Of a stretch of 64,000 nucleotides of DNA, positions 33,358 through 47,100 are shown in pieces. The position numbers and the translations under genes were made by a program. The notes below the pieces were generated by a model, which made no database searches, was not told the DNA's origin, and worked only from the letters and a program-made list of their open reading frames with translations. Origin of the DNA: Dioszegia crocea (taxonomy: Eukaryota; Basidiomycota; Tremellomycetes; Tremellales; Bulleribasidiaceae); contig BCKK01000012.1 in assembly GCA_001600615.1 (NCBI GenBank), positions 58,965 to 122,964 on the forward strand. The letters are read 5' to 3'. Within the stretch, counting starts at the first letter, position 1. Each line of letters opens with the position of its first letter.

Positions 33358-35810
33358 ATGGCGCATCATATGGACCAAGAGAAGCGTGGTGGGAAGGCTG
33401 GGAACTGTAAGTTGGTTTCACCATCCTGGCAACGTAGCCCTCCTTTGGCTTCTTCCTGCCCTGTCAACAGCCCAATCCACCACCATGAGACACCTGCTGA
33501 CACCCAGTCACCATGATGCAGTACTTCGAGTATGTCTTACCTTCCTTCTGACAAGAAGAGCATACTAATATTCAGGTGGTACTGTCCCAACGACACGAGT
33601 CACTGGAAGAAGTACGAGTCTGAATCTCAAAGGTTGGCTGATATGGGTATTACAGCCTGTTGGCTTCCCCGTAAGTTGCATTGTCTACCATATCGGTTCA
33701 TTGCACAGCAGCTTACATCTCAGCACCCACCAAGGGTTCTTCGCCCGAAGGCACCGGATATGACATTTACGATATTTGGGATTTGGGAGAGTTTGAACAG
33801 AAGGGTAAGAAGGGTACTAAGTGGGGTACGAAAGATGAGCTTCTCAGCGCCATCAAGTCTGCCGCGGACAAGGGTATCATCTCTTATATTGACGCTGTGA
33901 TGAACCACAAGTAAGCCATTTCTAACTTGGGCGGAAGATAGATTTTGGCTGACAATACAGGGCCGGAGCGGATGACAAGGAGACGTTCATGGCTACTATG
34001 GTGGATGAGAACAACCGAAACAAGCGAGTTGGGGAGATGCACAATATCGAAGGATGGACCAAGTGAGTCTGAGGCTTTTGTTCAAGCATGTTTGAGCTCG
34101 GACTGATGGGCAGGTTCACGTTCCCCGGTCGAGGTGACAAGTATTCTGACATGAAATGGGTAAGCTATACCTCCTGACAAAGTAGTAGGTCCAAGCTGAC
34201 GGTCAGGACTACAACCACTTCACTGGTGTTGACTACGATGCAGCTACCGAGACCAACGCGATCTTCATGGTATGTCTGCCTTCTTCTCATGCTAAGAATT
34301 CGGCTGATATGGTCAGATCCAGGGAGATGGCAAAGGCTGGGCGACTGATGTCGAGGAGGAGAATGGAAACTTTGACTATTTGATGTTTGTAAGTCTGGCT
34401 TTTGCCCTTGTTGAAATTTGATGCTGACACGGTTATAGGCCGATAGTAAGTGTGACGCGGGAAATCAATACGAAGTTCCTTGCTGATGTTTTAAGTCGAC
34501 CATGCTCACCCTGTCGTCGCCGATGAGTTCTAGTGAGTGCCCACCCTTTGTGGCTGAGGAGAAATACTGATGGACTAGCAAATGGGGAGAATGGATCCTT
34601 GAGGAGACTGGAGCGTATGGTTTCAGGTAAACTTCATCTCTCATACTAGCGCCTCATACGCTACTCGATGACAAGCTGACAAACCCAGGTTCGACGCCGT
34701 CAAGCACATCTCCGCAGAGTTCATCTCGAACTTTGTCAAGCACATCCGATCGGAGCAAAAGGGAAAATCCAAGGCTTTCTGCGTTGGAGAGTTCTGGCAC
34801 GGTAAGTATTCTTTTGCAGCGAAGGAGAATCCAAGGCTGAATGGGCAGACTCGGTCGATGCGCTCGTCGAGTATGTTGAGAGCCTCGACACTCAATTCTC
34901 GTGCTTTGACAGTTGTCTCCAGGGTAAGCTATACCTTTCTAGTCGATGGTATGGGCCAAAGCTGACGATATAGCAAACTTCAAAGAGGCCGGTGAAGCCA
35001 AGGAAAACTACGATCTCCGTACCATCTTTGACAACACGTATGTTTATCTATACACTGATAGGCTTGGGCTGACAGAGAAGTTTAACCCAGCGTCGACCGA
35101 TCGATTCGGTGACTTTGGTCGATAATGTATGTTGTCTTCTTTAATGGGTGGAGATATTCCGCTGACGTATAGCACGACACCCAAGTTGGACAATCCCTCG
35201 AACGATGGGTTTCGTCAGGCTTCAAACCTTTGGCCTACGCCCTCATCCTTATGCGTGTCGACGGCTACCCCTGTGTCTTCTACGGCGACCTCTACGGATG
35301 CGGTGGTGAGAACCCACAAGCGCCTGTTAGTCAGTTGGAAGATATGGTTAGGTGCCGAAAGTTGTTTGCGCACGGTGAGATGCATGATTACTGGGACCAT
35401 GGTGAGTTTTGTCTTTTACCCCTGGATCCACATTCCCACTCTTGATGATTTCATCTTCCCCCAAATCTCAATAATAGGACACTGGCTGATCCATAGCCAA
35501 CTGCGTCGCCTGGCTCCGAAAAGGTGATGACAACTTTGACGGTTCCGTCACTGTGATCTGTAACGGTAAAGCCGACGGGTCAAAGAAGGTCGAAGTTGGT
35601 GTTGAGCACAAAGGGGAGAAATGGACCGATGCGATGGGTTGGCACCAAGGAGAAGTTACAATTGGGGATGGTAAGTTAGCCTATAGGCACAAGATGTGGA
35701 ATTTCATGCTGACTTACCTAGATGGATGGGCAGAGTTCTATTGTCCTCCTGAGAGTATCTCAATTTGGACCAAGACGGACGCCAGGGGCCGTGAGGAGTT
35801 TAAGAAATAG
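33358..35810 (+). CDS. GH13 alpha-amylase, bacterial liquefying type (GH13_5-like)
   Basis: Hydrolyses internal alpha-1,4 bonds of starch or glycogen. Start 33358: MAHHMDQEKRGGKAGN, then a 22-nt exon and the family start TMMQYFEWYCPND. About twelve introns split the gene. Landmarks in order: GITACWLPPPTKGSS, DIYDLWD-type WDLGEFEQKG, DAVMNHKAGAD (region I), FTFPGRGDKYSD, DYLMFADIDHAHP, GFRFDAVKHI (region II, nucleophile Asp), CVGEFWH (region III, acid/base Glu) and VDNHDTQVGQSLE (region IV). The rest is RVDGYPCVFYGDLYG and GWAEFYCPPESISIWTK. There is no signal peptide, so it is probably cytosolic and acts on glycogen or glucan primers. The overall pattern follows Bacillus-type amylases more than fungal Taka-amylase, which hints at old transfer from bacteria. 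Confidence 0.92.
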
Positions 35811-36212
35811 ATGTGGTTTAGATTGTTAGATTTGGTGTTGAAAAGGGGCTGGGCTGGACGGGCGGGTGGAGGTTTCTGTTGGGAGATTTGGGTTTTGGTA
35901 TATACGCTACATGTTAGATTGGTCCATATGTTTCTTCTCACTAGGGGCGTGATCTTGGAGCGCCTAAGTTTAGCTGTGCTAGACGCGAGACACGACCAGT
36001 ACCAGGTATCGCACAGCTTAGAGCCCAGAGTCAAATAATGGTACAGCATCACCGCGGAAACCTTCCGTAAAACCCGACGGGGCGATCTCGGGATTTCCGG
36101 CGGGATAAGCTGCAACTTTGAATGAGGCAAGTAGCAAGTAGCATCGCAATCTTGCACCCTGCATTATATATACCGTGCATAGATCTACAGGTAGCTTCAT
36201 CACCCACGCACA
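35811..36212. promoter_or_regulatory. Upstream region of glycosyltransferase A with GC-rich elements
   Basis: Contains CCCGACGGGG (36073-36082) followed by GGGATTTCCGG (36090-36100). The upstream region of copy C has the same two elements in the same order. They are candidate shared regulatory sites; CGG/CCG halves suit Zn2Cys6 regulators. The amylase 3' UTR also lies here. Confidence 0.4.
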
Positions 36213-39200
36213 ATGTCACAACCACCAGCCAACTCCAACGAAAAAGCCAGAAAGAATGATGAAGAACGGTCTTCAAGGCCATCATCACCTGCTCCGAGTT
36301 ATCGAGCACCCTCGTTAGGTCCTGCCGATATCGATAAGCGACTCCCTCCTTTACCTCCCCGAGATTCACGGCGCGACTCAGATGGGAGTGATAATTTTGA
36401 TTTAAAGCATGGTGCTTCTTCCACTGGATTTGGCCGACTAGCCTCATCCGAACCCGCACCTACTGCCTTTCCTACCCCACAACCACAAGCCGAATCCTCA
36501 GCTCGATCTTCATGGTGGACCTCATCCGCCACCCGCCCTGATCCCAACAGAAGGCATAGCGAGGCCGTATCGGATGATGCTTCGCCGATTTATTCCGAGT
36601 TTGGTTCGGGTCCGGGTCCAGCGCCAACGGTTCAAGCTGCCGTTTCGGCTGATGAGGATGGGACTATTGGCTTGGAAATTGATGTGACGCGTCAAGATGC
36701 GCTTTTGGAAAGTATGTCGGAGTTGGGAGTTGGGAAGGCGGAGGGTGGGGGGTGGAAGAGTATGTGGGGATTAGGGGGTTTGGGGAAGGGGAAGGGGAAA
36801 GAGGGGGGAGGGTCGGGTATGATAAATGAGGAGGATGGGGAGGGGAAAGATGGAATGTCGCCTGGGTTGGAAGAAGGGGAGGGCAGCTTTGGGAAGGGGA
36901 AGCAGAGGGCAGAAGTGAGACTACCTCCCATGAGTATTGTGATTTTCATTGTTGGATCAAGGGGTGAGTATCTTTCTACCCAGAATTCAGAGCAGTTGCT
37001 GATGTTCTATAGGAGACGTCCAACCCTACATCGCCCTAGCTCTCGCATTGATCATTCACGCAGGACACAGAGTCCGATTGGCTACCCATCCTGATTTCCG
37101 AGATTTTGTCTTATCGGCAAACTCTCGACTAAAGGGCAAGACACACGAGGGTGTGAAGCTAGAAGGGCGATTGGAATTCTTTGATGCTGGAGGGAATCCA
37201 AAAGAGCTCATGGCATATATGGTAAAGAGTAAGCCGACCCCCATTCTGCGGCAGAGAGTCTTCCTAGCTGATAATTAGATCCGGGACTTATGCCTGGGAT
37301 TGAATCACTTACCAATGGCGATATTAAACGAAAGCGAGATATGGCCGCCGAGTACCTTCGGGGGTTTTTCCACTCGACATTCTTCCCTGATGTAGTCTCA
37401 GGTCGACAATTCGCAGCGGATGCTATTATTTCCAACCCACCGGCATTTGCACATATACATGTTGCTGAAGCTCTTGGTCTGCCGTTACAGATGTCATTCA
37501 GTACGTCTTTCTACCCGGCAGAGAGCTAATAATATAGCCATGCCATGGACCGCAACCACTTCTTTCCCTCATCCATTAATTAACGTCAAGAAATCAAATG
37601 CAGATCAATGGGTCGCAAATTGGATGGGATACCACCTTGCCGATGTCCTGTAAGTTCCTCGTTACCCCTATCGCTGATCTAATAGTATGTGGGAAGGTCT
37701 AGGTTCAATAATTAACGATTTCCGGAACTCTATCCTCAGACTCGACTCAATACCCGACCGAACCGCTTCAGGAATCATTGACACCCTACGTATACCTTGG
37801 ACATACTGCTGGTCACCCGAACTCCTACCCAAACCGAAAGATTGGAAATCCCACATCGACATCTCCGGCTTTTACTTTTTGGACGGAGAAGACGACTTTG
37901 TACCCCCGGCAGATCTGGCGGCATTCTTGGCTGCTGGTCCTGCTCCGGTGTATATGGGCTTTGGGAGCGTGGTGATTTCTGATCCGGAAGCTGTCACCGG
38001 TGAGTGATCTTCTATCGAGGGGAAGTGGGCTGATTTTAGATATGATCTTTGAAGCGGTAGAGAATGCTGGAGTAAGGGCGATTGTTAGTGCTGGATGGGC
38101 AGGTCTGGGTAAAGGCCGAGAAGAGAGTAATCCGAATATCTTCATTCTGAGCAGTAAGTTTCCTGCATCCAGATAGGTGTATATGACCGAGCTCACCATT
38201 CTTAGAGGACTGCTCACATGAATGGCTGTTTGCAAATGAGAGAGTAGCCGCCGTATGTCATCATGGTGGTGCAGGTACAACATCATGTGGATTAAGACAT
38301 GGTCGACCAACAATCATCGTCCCCTTCTTCGGTGATCAAAAGTGGGTCTCCCTCTCCTGAAAGTAATACAATGTGCTGACGAAGCAGATTCTGGGGAGAT
38401 GCAGTACACAACGCCGGTGCAGGTCCAGCTCCAATACCCATCAAAACCCTATCTGCCGCAAACCTTACTGCTGCTTTCCAACATGCAATCTCACCCGAAG
38501 CTGTCGCTGCAGCGGGTGTATTGGGCGAAAAGATACGTGCGGAGAAGGGAGAAGATAGGGGCGTTAAGAGCTTTACCCGGAGTATGCCTATGGACGATTT
38601 ATGGTATGTACCCATTCACTCGTCAATGACGAATGTGGCTGATGGATTAGTTGCGATATCGATCCTCGGAGAGTTGCTGTGTGGTGGTGTGAGAGATATT
38701 TGCTAAAGTTGTCTGTGGAGGCTGCTGGGGCATTGATTCAGGCTCAAAAAATCATGTTTTCAGATTTGGATCCTTATCGTGAGCTTGACTTTGACAAAAT
38801 GCCTGAAGTCCAAGGCTGATATTTCAGGATCTAAAGAGTACGACGTTACCAAGCATAATAGAGGTCCACTAGGAGGAGTGGGCATAGGAATCACCTCGGC
38901 AGTTTCCAAATCATTCACCGGTCCCAGTCAACTCTTCTACAAACCCGTCCAGGGCCTGTCTGAGACTTTTTACGGTATACCAGAAGGTTAGTTTGCGTCC
39001 CATCAACACCGATTTAGCCCATTGCTGATTAGTATAGCGAGTGTAGGAATTATCGGAGATCTATATGACGGTTTTGATAACTTATCTGGAATGATGGGAT
39101 CTACACCCCGGCGAAGTGAAAAGATTACAGGCTGGAAAGTGGGCATGAAGGAAGGTGGCAAAGCTCTTGGGTTTGGGTTATGGGATGGGATCACAGGAGT

Positions 39201-39762
39201 CGTCACTGAGCCTATTGATGGTGCGAGACGAGAGGGAGTAGCGGGATTTGGGAAAGGTCTAGGCAGAGGAAGTGAGTAGTCTGTCAAGTTTTGACTTGAG
39301 TTGTGTGCATGGGCTAATGTTCCAGTGGTCAATCTAATCAATCGTCCCGCTGCAGGCTCACTAGGCCTCTTTGTACTTCCTGCCAGAGGAATCAAAGCGT
39401 CCATCCGATCTTCTTTCGGCCAACAACAAGATCCTCATTCTGTCCTACGTGGACCAAGAGAGGCATTGACTCGGGAAGGCATGGACAGTTTGACAGCGGA
39501 GTATAGTGGGAGATTGATGGATACTTTTGGCGTACTGGAAGGGGAATTTAAAAAGAGGGAGAAGGATCGGAAGAAGGTACAGGTGTTTTTGTTGGCTGAT
39601 AAACGACAAAGAGAGGCTGAGAGGGTTGAGAGGCAGAGATCTGGAGATGAGAGAAGGCAGAGGAAGGAAATTAGGAAGATGATGGACGTGAAAGTGGCGG
39701 AGGGGGAGGTGGGGGTTGATAAGAAGGGGAAGGGGAAGGAGGGTGAGGGTGATTATGAGTAA
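36213..39762 (+). CDS. GT1/GT28 UDP-glycosyltransferase with VPS13/ATG2-like C-terminus, copy A
   Basis: About 1,000 residues and at least ten introns. The N-terminal 230 residues are disordered (SPAPSYRAP...), with the motif [12 protein letters not shown]. The GT28 N-domain reads [14 protein letters not shown], then [32 protein letters not shown] and [11 protein letters not shown]. The C-domain has [13 protein letters not shown] and the nucleotide-sugar motif [22 protein letters not shown], then [13 protein letters not shown]. This is the sterol-3-beta-glucosyltransferase (Atg26/UGT80) type, but without PH or GRAM domains. After the catalytic part comes a Gly-rich segment ([44 protein letters not shown]) like VPS13/ATG2 C-termini, then a K/E coiled-coil tail to 39762. 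The acceptor, probably a membrane lipid, is inferred. Confidence 0.85.
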
Positions 39763-40396
39763 GGGAATAGGGCAGGAGTTTGGTGTAGATCTTTTGTTTT
39801 GTTTTGTCAGCTGTCTACATGTAATCCAAATTACTCTATCCATGATGCTACTCGAGCACGTAGGACAGTACTGCATCCTCATCCAATCCAGCTTGACCAC
39901 CCCTAGCCCTGTACGTTATCGCTTCCGTCGGAAAGAAAGGTGAGCGGGAAGCGCCCGTTCGGCGGAACCGAGATTACGATTGAGCTGAAATTGCGGTGCA
40001 GATTAAACACTTGTCGATTACAGTAAGGGCTATATCTGAACATCTGCAACTAGGCAGGGCAGTGGGCTGTGGCTCACAACATCGGCGATGAGCGGATATG
40101 AGCAACATGTGGAGGACGTGAGGCCTGAAATGTCGAGGTGGAATGAAGCGGTCGGGCTGTTTCCCTTCACTTTCGACTTTGCTTACAACCTGTCATACAC
40201 TCATTCTTAGATATCACACTGGAGTTCCCGGAGTTCAGTCGCAAACACGAGACGAAGGAGCCGCCAAGCCTAATCCGAAATCAGGGGAATTCAAGGTCAG
40301 CAGGATCGATAACTCGGAATCGCTCAAAATCGGACCTCGCCTAGCGGTCTCGTTCGTCTCATCGAATCCTCAACTTTGGAGGCTTCCCACACCGTA

Positions 40397-43300
40397 ATGT
40401 CAGCAAGTCCCCCTCGGTATCCTCATTCCGATCATCATCAACCGGAACTGCACACGGATGATGGATATGGCGAAGGCCACGTCGGAGCCGCGGCGGCTGT
40501 TGTCACGGCGGAAGAAGACGGGAGGATTGGGGTGGAGATTGACGTTCAATCACAGCGAGGTGTTCGGATCGGCGCGGCGTATTTGAAGGGGTCGATGGAA
40601 GAAGGCAGCCCATCTGAAGCCACGATGTCGTCGATACCGCCCGAGGGATCCGAGCGAAAGAGGGCCAAGGCTGGACGTAGATGGGGCAGAAGGCGTCGAT
40701 TGGATCGGAAGAGTGAGGAAGGGACTTTGTCAGAAGGAACAGACTCGGCTCAAGGTGGTGATGAGGCGTATGCGAGCCTGTCGGAAATGCCGGCTATGAA
40801 GATACCGCCAATGAGTATCGTCATCTTTATCGTGGGATCAAGAGGTAAGTTCCCATGCTTTACTTTACGGTCTAGGTGCTGATAGTTCAGGTGATGTTCA
40901 GCCATATATCGCGTTAGCTCTCGCATTGATCATCCGCTCTGGTCATCGTGTCCGCCTTGCCACCCATCCCGATTTCCGCAATTTCATCTTGGACGCCAAT
41001 GTCCGATTGAGAGGCAAAGCACACGACGGCCTTTCGCTTGAGGGTAGATTGGAGTACTATGATGTTGGAGGTGACCCAAAGGAGTTAATGGCTTACATGG
41101 TCAAGAGTGCGTAGTCTTCCTTCCTTCTTTTCTGTGGGCATCGGTTGATATCTCAGATCCTGGCCTCTTGCCCGGTCTAGAGTCACTGACGAATGGGGAC
41201 ATTAAGCGTAAGCGGGAGATGATCTCCGAGTACCTTCGAGGGTTCTATCGATCGACATTCTCTCCTGATCCTGTGTCCGGGAAGGAATTCGCAGCCGACG
41301 CAATCATTTCCAACCCACCTGCGTTTGCGCACATCAGTATTGCTGAAGCTCTCAATATACCCTTGCTCATGTCTTTCAGTAAGTGTCTGTCTTGCTTTGG
41401 GAGTATCTGCTGACTCGTAGCCATGCCTTGGACAGCGACGAGCGCGCTCACTCATCCACTCGTCAATGTCCGAAGCTCAAATGCTGATCGGTGGGCCACG
41501 AGCTGGATGGGCTATCAACTTGCCGATAAACTGTAAGCTCTCAGATATATGGTCCATCTGATACCTCTTAGGATGTGGGAAGGTTTAGGACCCCTAATCA
41601 ATAACTTCCGAACGTCCATCTTACGCCTCGAACCAATTCCAGACCGTACTGCTTCAGACATCCTCGATCGAGTCAGAATACCTTGGACATACTGCTGGTC
41701 GCCTGAACTCTTGTCAAAGCCGAGAGATTGGCGTTCAAATATCGACGTATCGGGTTTCTACTTTCTGGACAGTGAGGATGATTATCTGCCGCCCTCCGAT
41801 CTGGCGGCTTTCTTGGAGAAAGGGGAGGCACCGGTGTATATTGGGTTTGGGAGTGTGGTGATTTCTGATCCGGAAGCCATGACTGGTGAGTTTTGATTGA
41901 TTGCAGATGGTTAACGAGCTGATGGTTAGATGTAATCTTTGAGGCTGTTGAGAATGCGGGTGTCAGGGCTGTAGTCAGTGCTGGATGGGCAGGACTGGGC
42001 AAGGGAAGAGAGGGAAGAGAAAGTAGTGACCCCAACATCTTTATTCTGAGCAGTGAGTATTTTCACATCCGGCGTCATGAGGCAATGGGGCAGAGCACTG
42101 ACGTACGGCTAGAGGACTGCTCGCATGAGTGGCTTTTCGCTCATGACCGGGTCGCAGCGGTATGTCATCATGGTGGTGCGGGAACGACGGCGTGTGGGTT
42201 GAGGCACGGCAGGCCGACCATTATTGTGCCCTTCTTTGGGGATCAGAAGTGAGTTATATTTCACGTCCAAGTGTGCAGAGTAAGAAGCTGACTCATCCAG
42301 ATTCTGGGGAGATACAGTACACAAAGTTGGCGCAGGCCCTTCCCCTATCCCAATCAAGAGCCTGACGGTCGCCAAGCTGACTGCTGCTCTGCGGTACGCA
42401 ACCTCACCTGATGTCACCATCGCTGCTGGGATTCTGGGGGAGAGGATTCGCGCAGAGAAGGGAGATCAGAAGGGGGTGGATAGCTTTGAGCGGAATATGC
42501 CCGTCTCTAATCTATGGTATGTCTCCACTGACCTTACCCTCAGGCGAGCTAATGTGTCAGTTGTGATGTCGATCCGCGTAAAGTGGCCGTGTGGTGGTGC
42601 GCGAGATATTCCCTGCGATTGTCCATTCACGCTGCGGCGGCAATACTCCTGGACGGCAGAATCACATTTGAAGATCTAGAGCCTTATCGTGAGTGCTGCT
42701 GTCTACACGTGCTGATTTGGCAGGATCGAAAGAGTACGATGTATCCAAACATGGTATGGGTCCTTTCAGCGGGACATGGGGTGCAGTCAACGACGTCACA
42801 TCGACTGCGTTCTCGGGTACTGCTAAACTATTCTATAGCCCTCTTAGGGGTTCCGCTAAGCTAATTTATGGGGTCCCAAGATGTGAGTCATAGCTTCGTG
42901 GTGGAGACTGGTACTGATCCTTTGTAGCTGCTTTTGGAGTGATGGGCGATATGTTTGATGGGTGTGAGACTATGGCTGAGCAGATGGGATCAACACCGCG
43001 TCGTCGACCAAGGATGGATAATTGGCGAACGGGCATGATGGAGGGAAGTATGGCGCTCTGGGTGGGAGTTTGGGATGGGGTGACGGGTATTGTTACAGAG
43101 CCGATAGATGGAGCGAGGAGAGAAGGTGCTGTGGGATTTGTCAAGGGTGTGGGAAGAGGAGGTGAGTCTGCGTGTCAGACTTGACAATTAGGGTCCAGAG
43201 GCTGATTGGACAGCTGTAAATCTTCTCAATCGGCCTATTGCTGGAGCATTGGGAATGTTTGTACAGCCCGCCCGGGGTATCCGAGCTTCTCTTCGATCAA

Positions 43301-43593
43301 CATTCGGTACTTCCCTCGATCCACATTCAGTCCTACGTGGACCTCGAATGGCACTGACCCGCAAAGCGATGAGTGAGCTCTTGCCGGAAGAGAGGAAGAG
43401 ATTGTTGGAGATGTTTACGATTTTGGAAGGGGAGACTGAAGGCCGACAGGGGAAGCTGGGGAAGTTTCAATGGTTCTTACTTGCTGAGAAAGAGGCGAGA
43501 GAGGCTGAGAAGGCTAAGAGGGAGAAAGACGTAAGGGCTCGGAGAGAGAGAAGGGAGGATACTGTGACTGATGATCGAGGAGCCGGAGGGTGA
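40397..43593 (+). CDS. GT1/GT28 UDP-glycosyltransferase with VPS13/ATG2-like C-terminus, copy B
   Basis: Tandem paralog of copy A. Start 40397 ([17 protein letters not shown]). The shorter disordered N-terminus keeps [12 protein letters not shown], then a basic stretch ([13 protein letters not shown]). The catalytic part repeats every landmark: [100 protein letters not shown] and [12 protein letters not shown]. The C-terminal Gly-rich part is [37 protein letters not shown]. The charged tail ends at 43593 and is shorter than in A and C. No stop or frameshift was found when exons were joined at the same intron positions as copy A, so it appears functional. It lies 634 bp downstream of copy A. 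Confidence 0.83.
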
Positions 43594-44159
43594 TAGGATA
43601 CCGACCTGTTTTGAGGAGGATGTTAAGATATTCTATAATACCTAATGAGATGATACAATAGCCTTGATCAAGCATATTCATCACCGCTGAAACTCTGAGT
43701 ACAGCTCCAAATCTCAGATGCTGTTGGCTTCGCGGCTGCCGTTCCTGGTAACACGCACCAGCATTTGACCCCGGACCCGGGCTGATGGAACGATTGGACC
43801 TTTTGAGATCAGAAGAGAGGTGTGCAGTATGAGCCGTATTGACATGATCAACAATGACCAAAGCTCTTGAACGCCCACCTGCACAGCTTGATACATGATG
43901 CCAAACCTCTGCCGCTTCAGTGTATGGGGCGGAGGATGGGCGGAGATTCCCCGTCGGGGTCCTGCGGAGACCGACGGGATTTCCCGGAAGCGTCTGTGGC
44001 GCATTCGGCGAATTTTGAGTCGCGCTGTGTAACTAACCCTACACTATAGATCTGACTAGTATATATGGCCCCGAAGATCGTTGCTGATCATGTATCGTAT
44101 CGACCCATCTACTCATCAGACAACGAATCCGCAAGGACTGAATTATTCTGTCAGTCGAG
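43594..44159. promoter_or_regulatory. Upstream region of glycosyltransferase C with a GC palindrome
   Basis: Contains the perfect palindrome CCCCG-T-CGGGG (43949-43959), then CCGACGGGATTTCCCGG (43971-43987). The latter matches the CCGACGGG and GGGATTTCC elements upstream of copy A, more closely spaced here. Confidence 0.45.
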
Positions 44160-47100
44160 ATGATATTTCGACCCGAAAGTACAATACTCGATACCACCAA
44201 AGATCTACCACCTTTACCTCTGCCGATATCTGTCACCCATACGCGAGTCACTCATACCGTTGAACAACAGACCTTCACACTCGAACGTCGATTACCATTC
44301 CCGACTGATGGCTCGGAGGGTAGTGGCTCATCGGGACTGAGGCACGCTCCCCAGCCTTCCAGAGGGATCATTTCGCCTTCTCCGAGAGCAGAAGCTGAAA
44401 AAGCGAACCTGATTCCGACTCCCGGACTGGGGAAAGGGTCGAGGGCTGTGAACGGAGAAGAAGTCGCGTCGGAGTTCCAGAATGACTTGAATGTCGCATC
44501 GACGGGAAGCGCAAAGCCGGAAAAGGGAGAGAGACCAATGATAAGAGAAGATGTTAAGCGGAATGGGGCGTTGAAGTATAGGAGAATGTTGGAGAGAGAA
44601 GAAGCCGTAGTTCCGCCAATGAGTATTGTCGTCTTTATCGTTGGGTCAAGAGGTGAGTTCTGTATCATTCTTCATCAAGAGAGCGTTCTGACATTCAGGG
44701 GACGTTCAACCTTACATTGCCCTGGCTCTCGCCCTTATCACACACGCAGGACACCGAGTCCGTATAGCCACCCATCCCGACTTCCGCAGCTTTATCTTAG
44801 GCGCCAATTCCCGCTTGAAGGGGAGAACGCACAATGGAATTGAGCTCGAAGGCCGACTTGAGTTTTTCGATGCTGGTGGGAACCCGAAGGAGTTGATGGC
44901 GTACATGGTCAAGAGTGAGTGTGTTGAGCGCGGTCATTGGGATCCAGCTCAAGCTTGCAGACCCGGGCCTCTTACCTGGCATCGAATCTCTCACCAATGG
45001 CGATATCAAACGAAAACGGGCTATGGTCGAAGAATATCTTCGGGGCTTCCACAAATCTACATTCTTGCCAGATCCCGTCTCTGGCAGGGAATTCGCTGCG
45101 GATGCCATCATCAGTAATCCTCCGGCATTCGCTCATGTCCACGTTGCGGAGGCGTTAGGTATTCCCTTGCTCATGTCTTTCAGTGGGTACTAGCCTTCCC
45201 AGTTGCTGCTGTTGTAGCTAACTCTGCAGCCATGCCATGGACAGCCACTTCCGCATTCTCACATCCCCTCATCAATATGAAGAAGTCACCCGCCGATCAA
45301 TGGGCTACAAACTGGATGGGTTTCCACCTCGCAGATGTGCTGTACGTCTCATATGTCCCTGTGCTGACCATTACAGGATGTGGGAGGGACTAGCCTCAGT
45401 AATCAACGATTTCAGAATTGATCATCTTCGCCTCCGGCCGATACCCGAACGGACCGCAGCAAGTGTGATTGACAATCTTCGTATCCCATGGACGTACTGC
45501 TGGTCCCCCGAGCTTCTGTCCAAACCCAAAGACTGGAGTACGCATATCGACATTTCTGGCTTCTATTTCCTGGACGGAGAAGACGATTTCGTGCCTCCTG
45601 CCGACCTCGTGGCCTTTCTTGCCAGCGGTCCGCCACCGGTATACATTGGATTTGGAAGTGTGGTAATCTCGGATCCAGCTGCAATGACTGGTGAGTTCTC
45701 CTTAAACTCACCGCGGATCTCCAGCTGACAATCAGACACCATCTTCCAAGCTGTGAAGAGTGCTGGTGTCCGGGCTATAGTCAGCGCCGGCTGGGCGGGT
45801 ATAGGAAGCGGGAGGGAGACGGATGACCCTAACATTTTCATCCTGAGCGGTAAGTTTCTCTTTCCCGTCCCAGATTCGAATGGTTTCTGACGTGCTGCAG
45901 CCGATTGCCCCCACGAGTGGCTCTTTGCCAACACCAGGGTAGCGGCGGTCTGTCATCACGGTGGAGCGGGCACAACTTCGTGCGGATTACGACATGGTAG
46001 ACCCACCATCATTGTGCCTTTCTTCGGAGATCAAAAGTAAGCATGACCCTCTGGAAGCTCGGTCACTTGCTGACTCTCAGATTCTGGGGTGACGCAGTCC
46101 ACAACGCAGGCGCAGGTCCCGCTCCTATTCCCATCAAACGGCTGACCGTTGAAAAGCTCGACACTGCTTTACAATTCGCCATCTCTGCTCCGGCTATCGC
46201 TGCTGCTGGTGTTTTGGGTGCAAAGATACGTGCAGAAAAGGGAGAACAAAAGGGAGTCAAGAGTTTCACACGGAATATGCCTGTAGATAAGCTCAGGTGG
46301 GTAGATCTGATCTAGTCTAAGGGTTTTATGCTGAGTATCTAAAGGTGTGACGTCGACCCTCGAGAGACAGCCGTGTGGTGGTGCGATAAATTCGCACTGA
46401 AGTTGTCTTTGAAGGCTGCTGCGGTCCTGGTATCGACGCAAAAGATCAAGTTTGACGATTTGGAACCATACCGTGAGTGTCTGAAGAGGCGGGGTTTGAC
46501 GCGTAGGCTCCAAGGAATACGACATCACCTACCGCAGAGACGGCCCAATCACCGGGGTTGGCATCCGGGTAGCTAGCATCTTCTCCACAACGGTCAACGC
46601 AGGCACACAGCTGTTCGAACATCCAGTGCGAGGTGGGGTCGGCATAGTCTATGGCGTTCCCGAGGGTGAGCAATCCAATCATCAGCAACCAGCGAGATTA
46701 CAGCTCACACAACAGCCGCGGTCGGAATTGTTGCCGGTCTGTATGATGGTTTCGAAAGTCTTTCTCTCATGATGGGATCCACACCCCGCGTCAGACGGAA
46801 GATTACTGGTGTTGGATCAGGCCTTTCGGAGGGCGGAAAGGCATTCGGTCTTGGACTCTGGGACGGGATTACCGGTGTTTTTACGGAGCCGGTGGATGGA
46901 GCGATGAGGGAAGGTTTCGCTGGTTTTGGGAAGGGTCTAGGGAGAGGATGTGAGTAGTCTCTTTCTTTCCGCGTCATTGAGTCTCATGGCTCATCCGTCG
47001 TCAGGTGCCAATTTACTCGTTCGTCCTACAGCTGGTACACTGGGCATCGTCGTCCTTCCTACTCGAGGTATTCGAGCGTCCGTCCGAACGGCTCTCGGTC

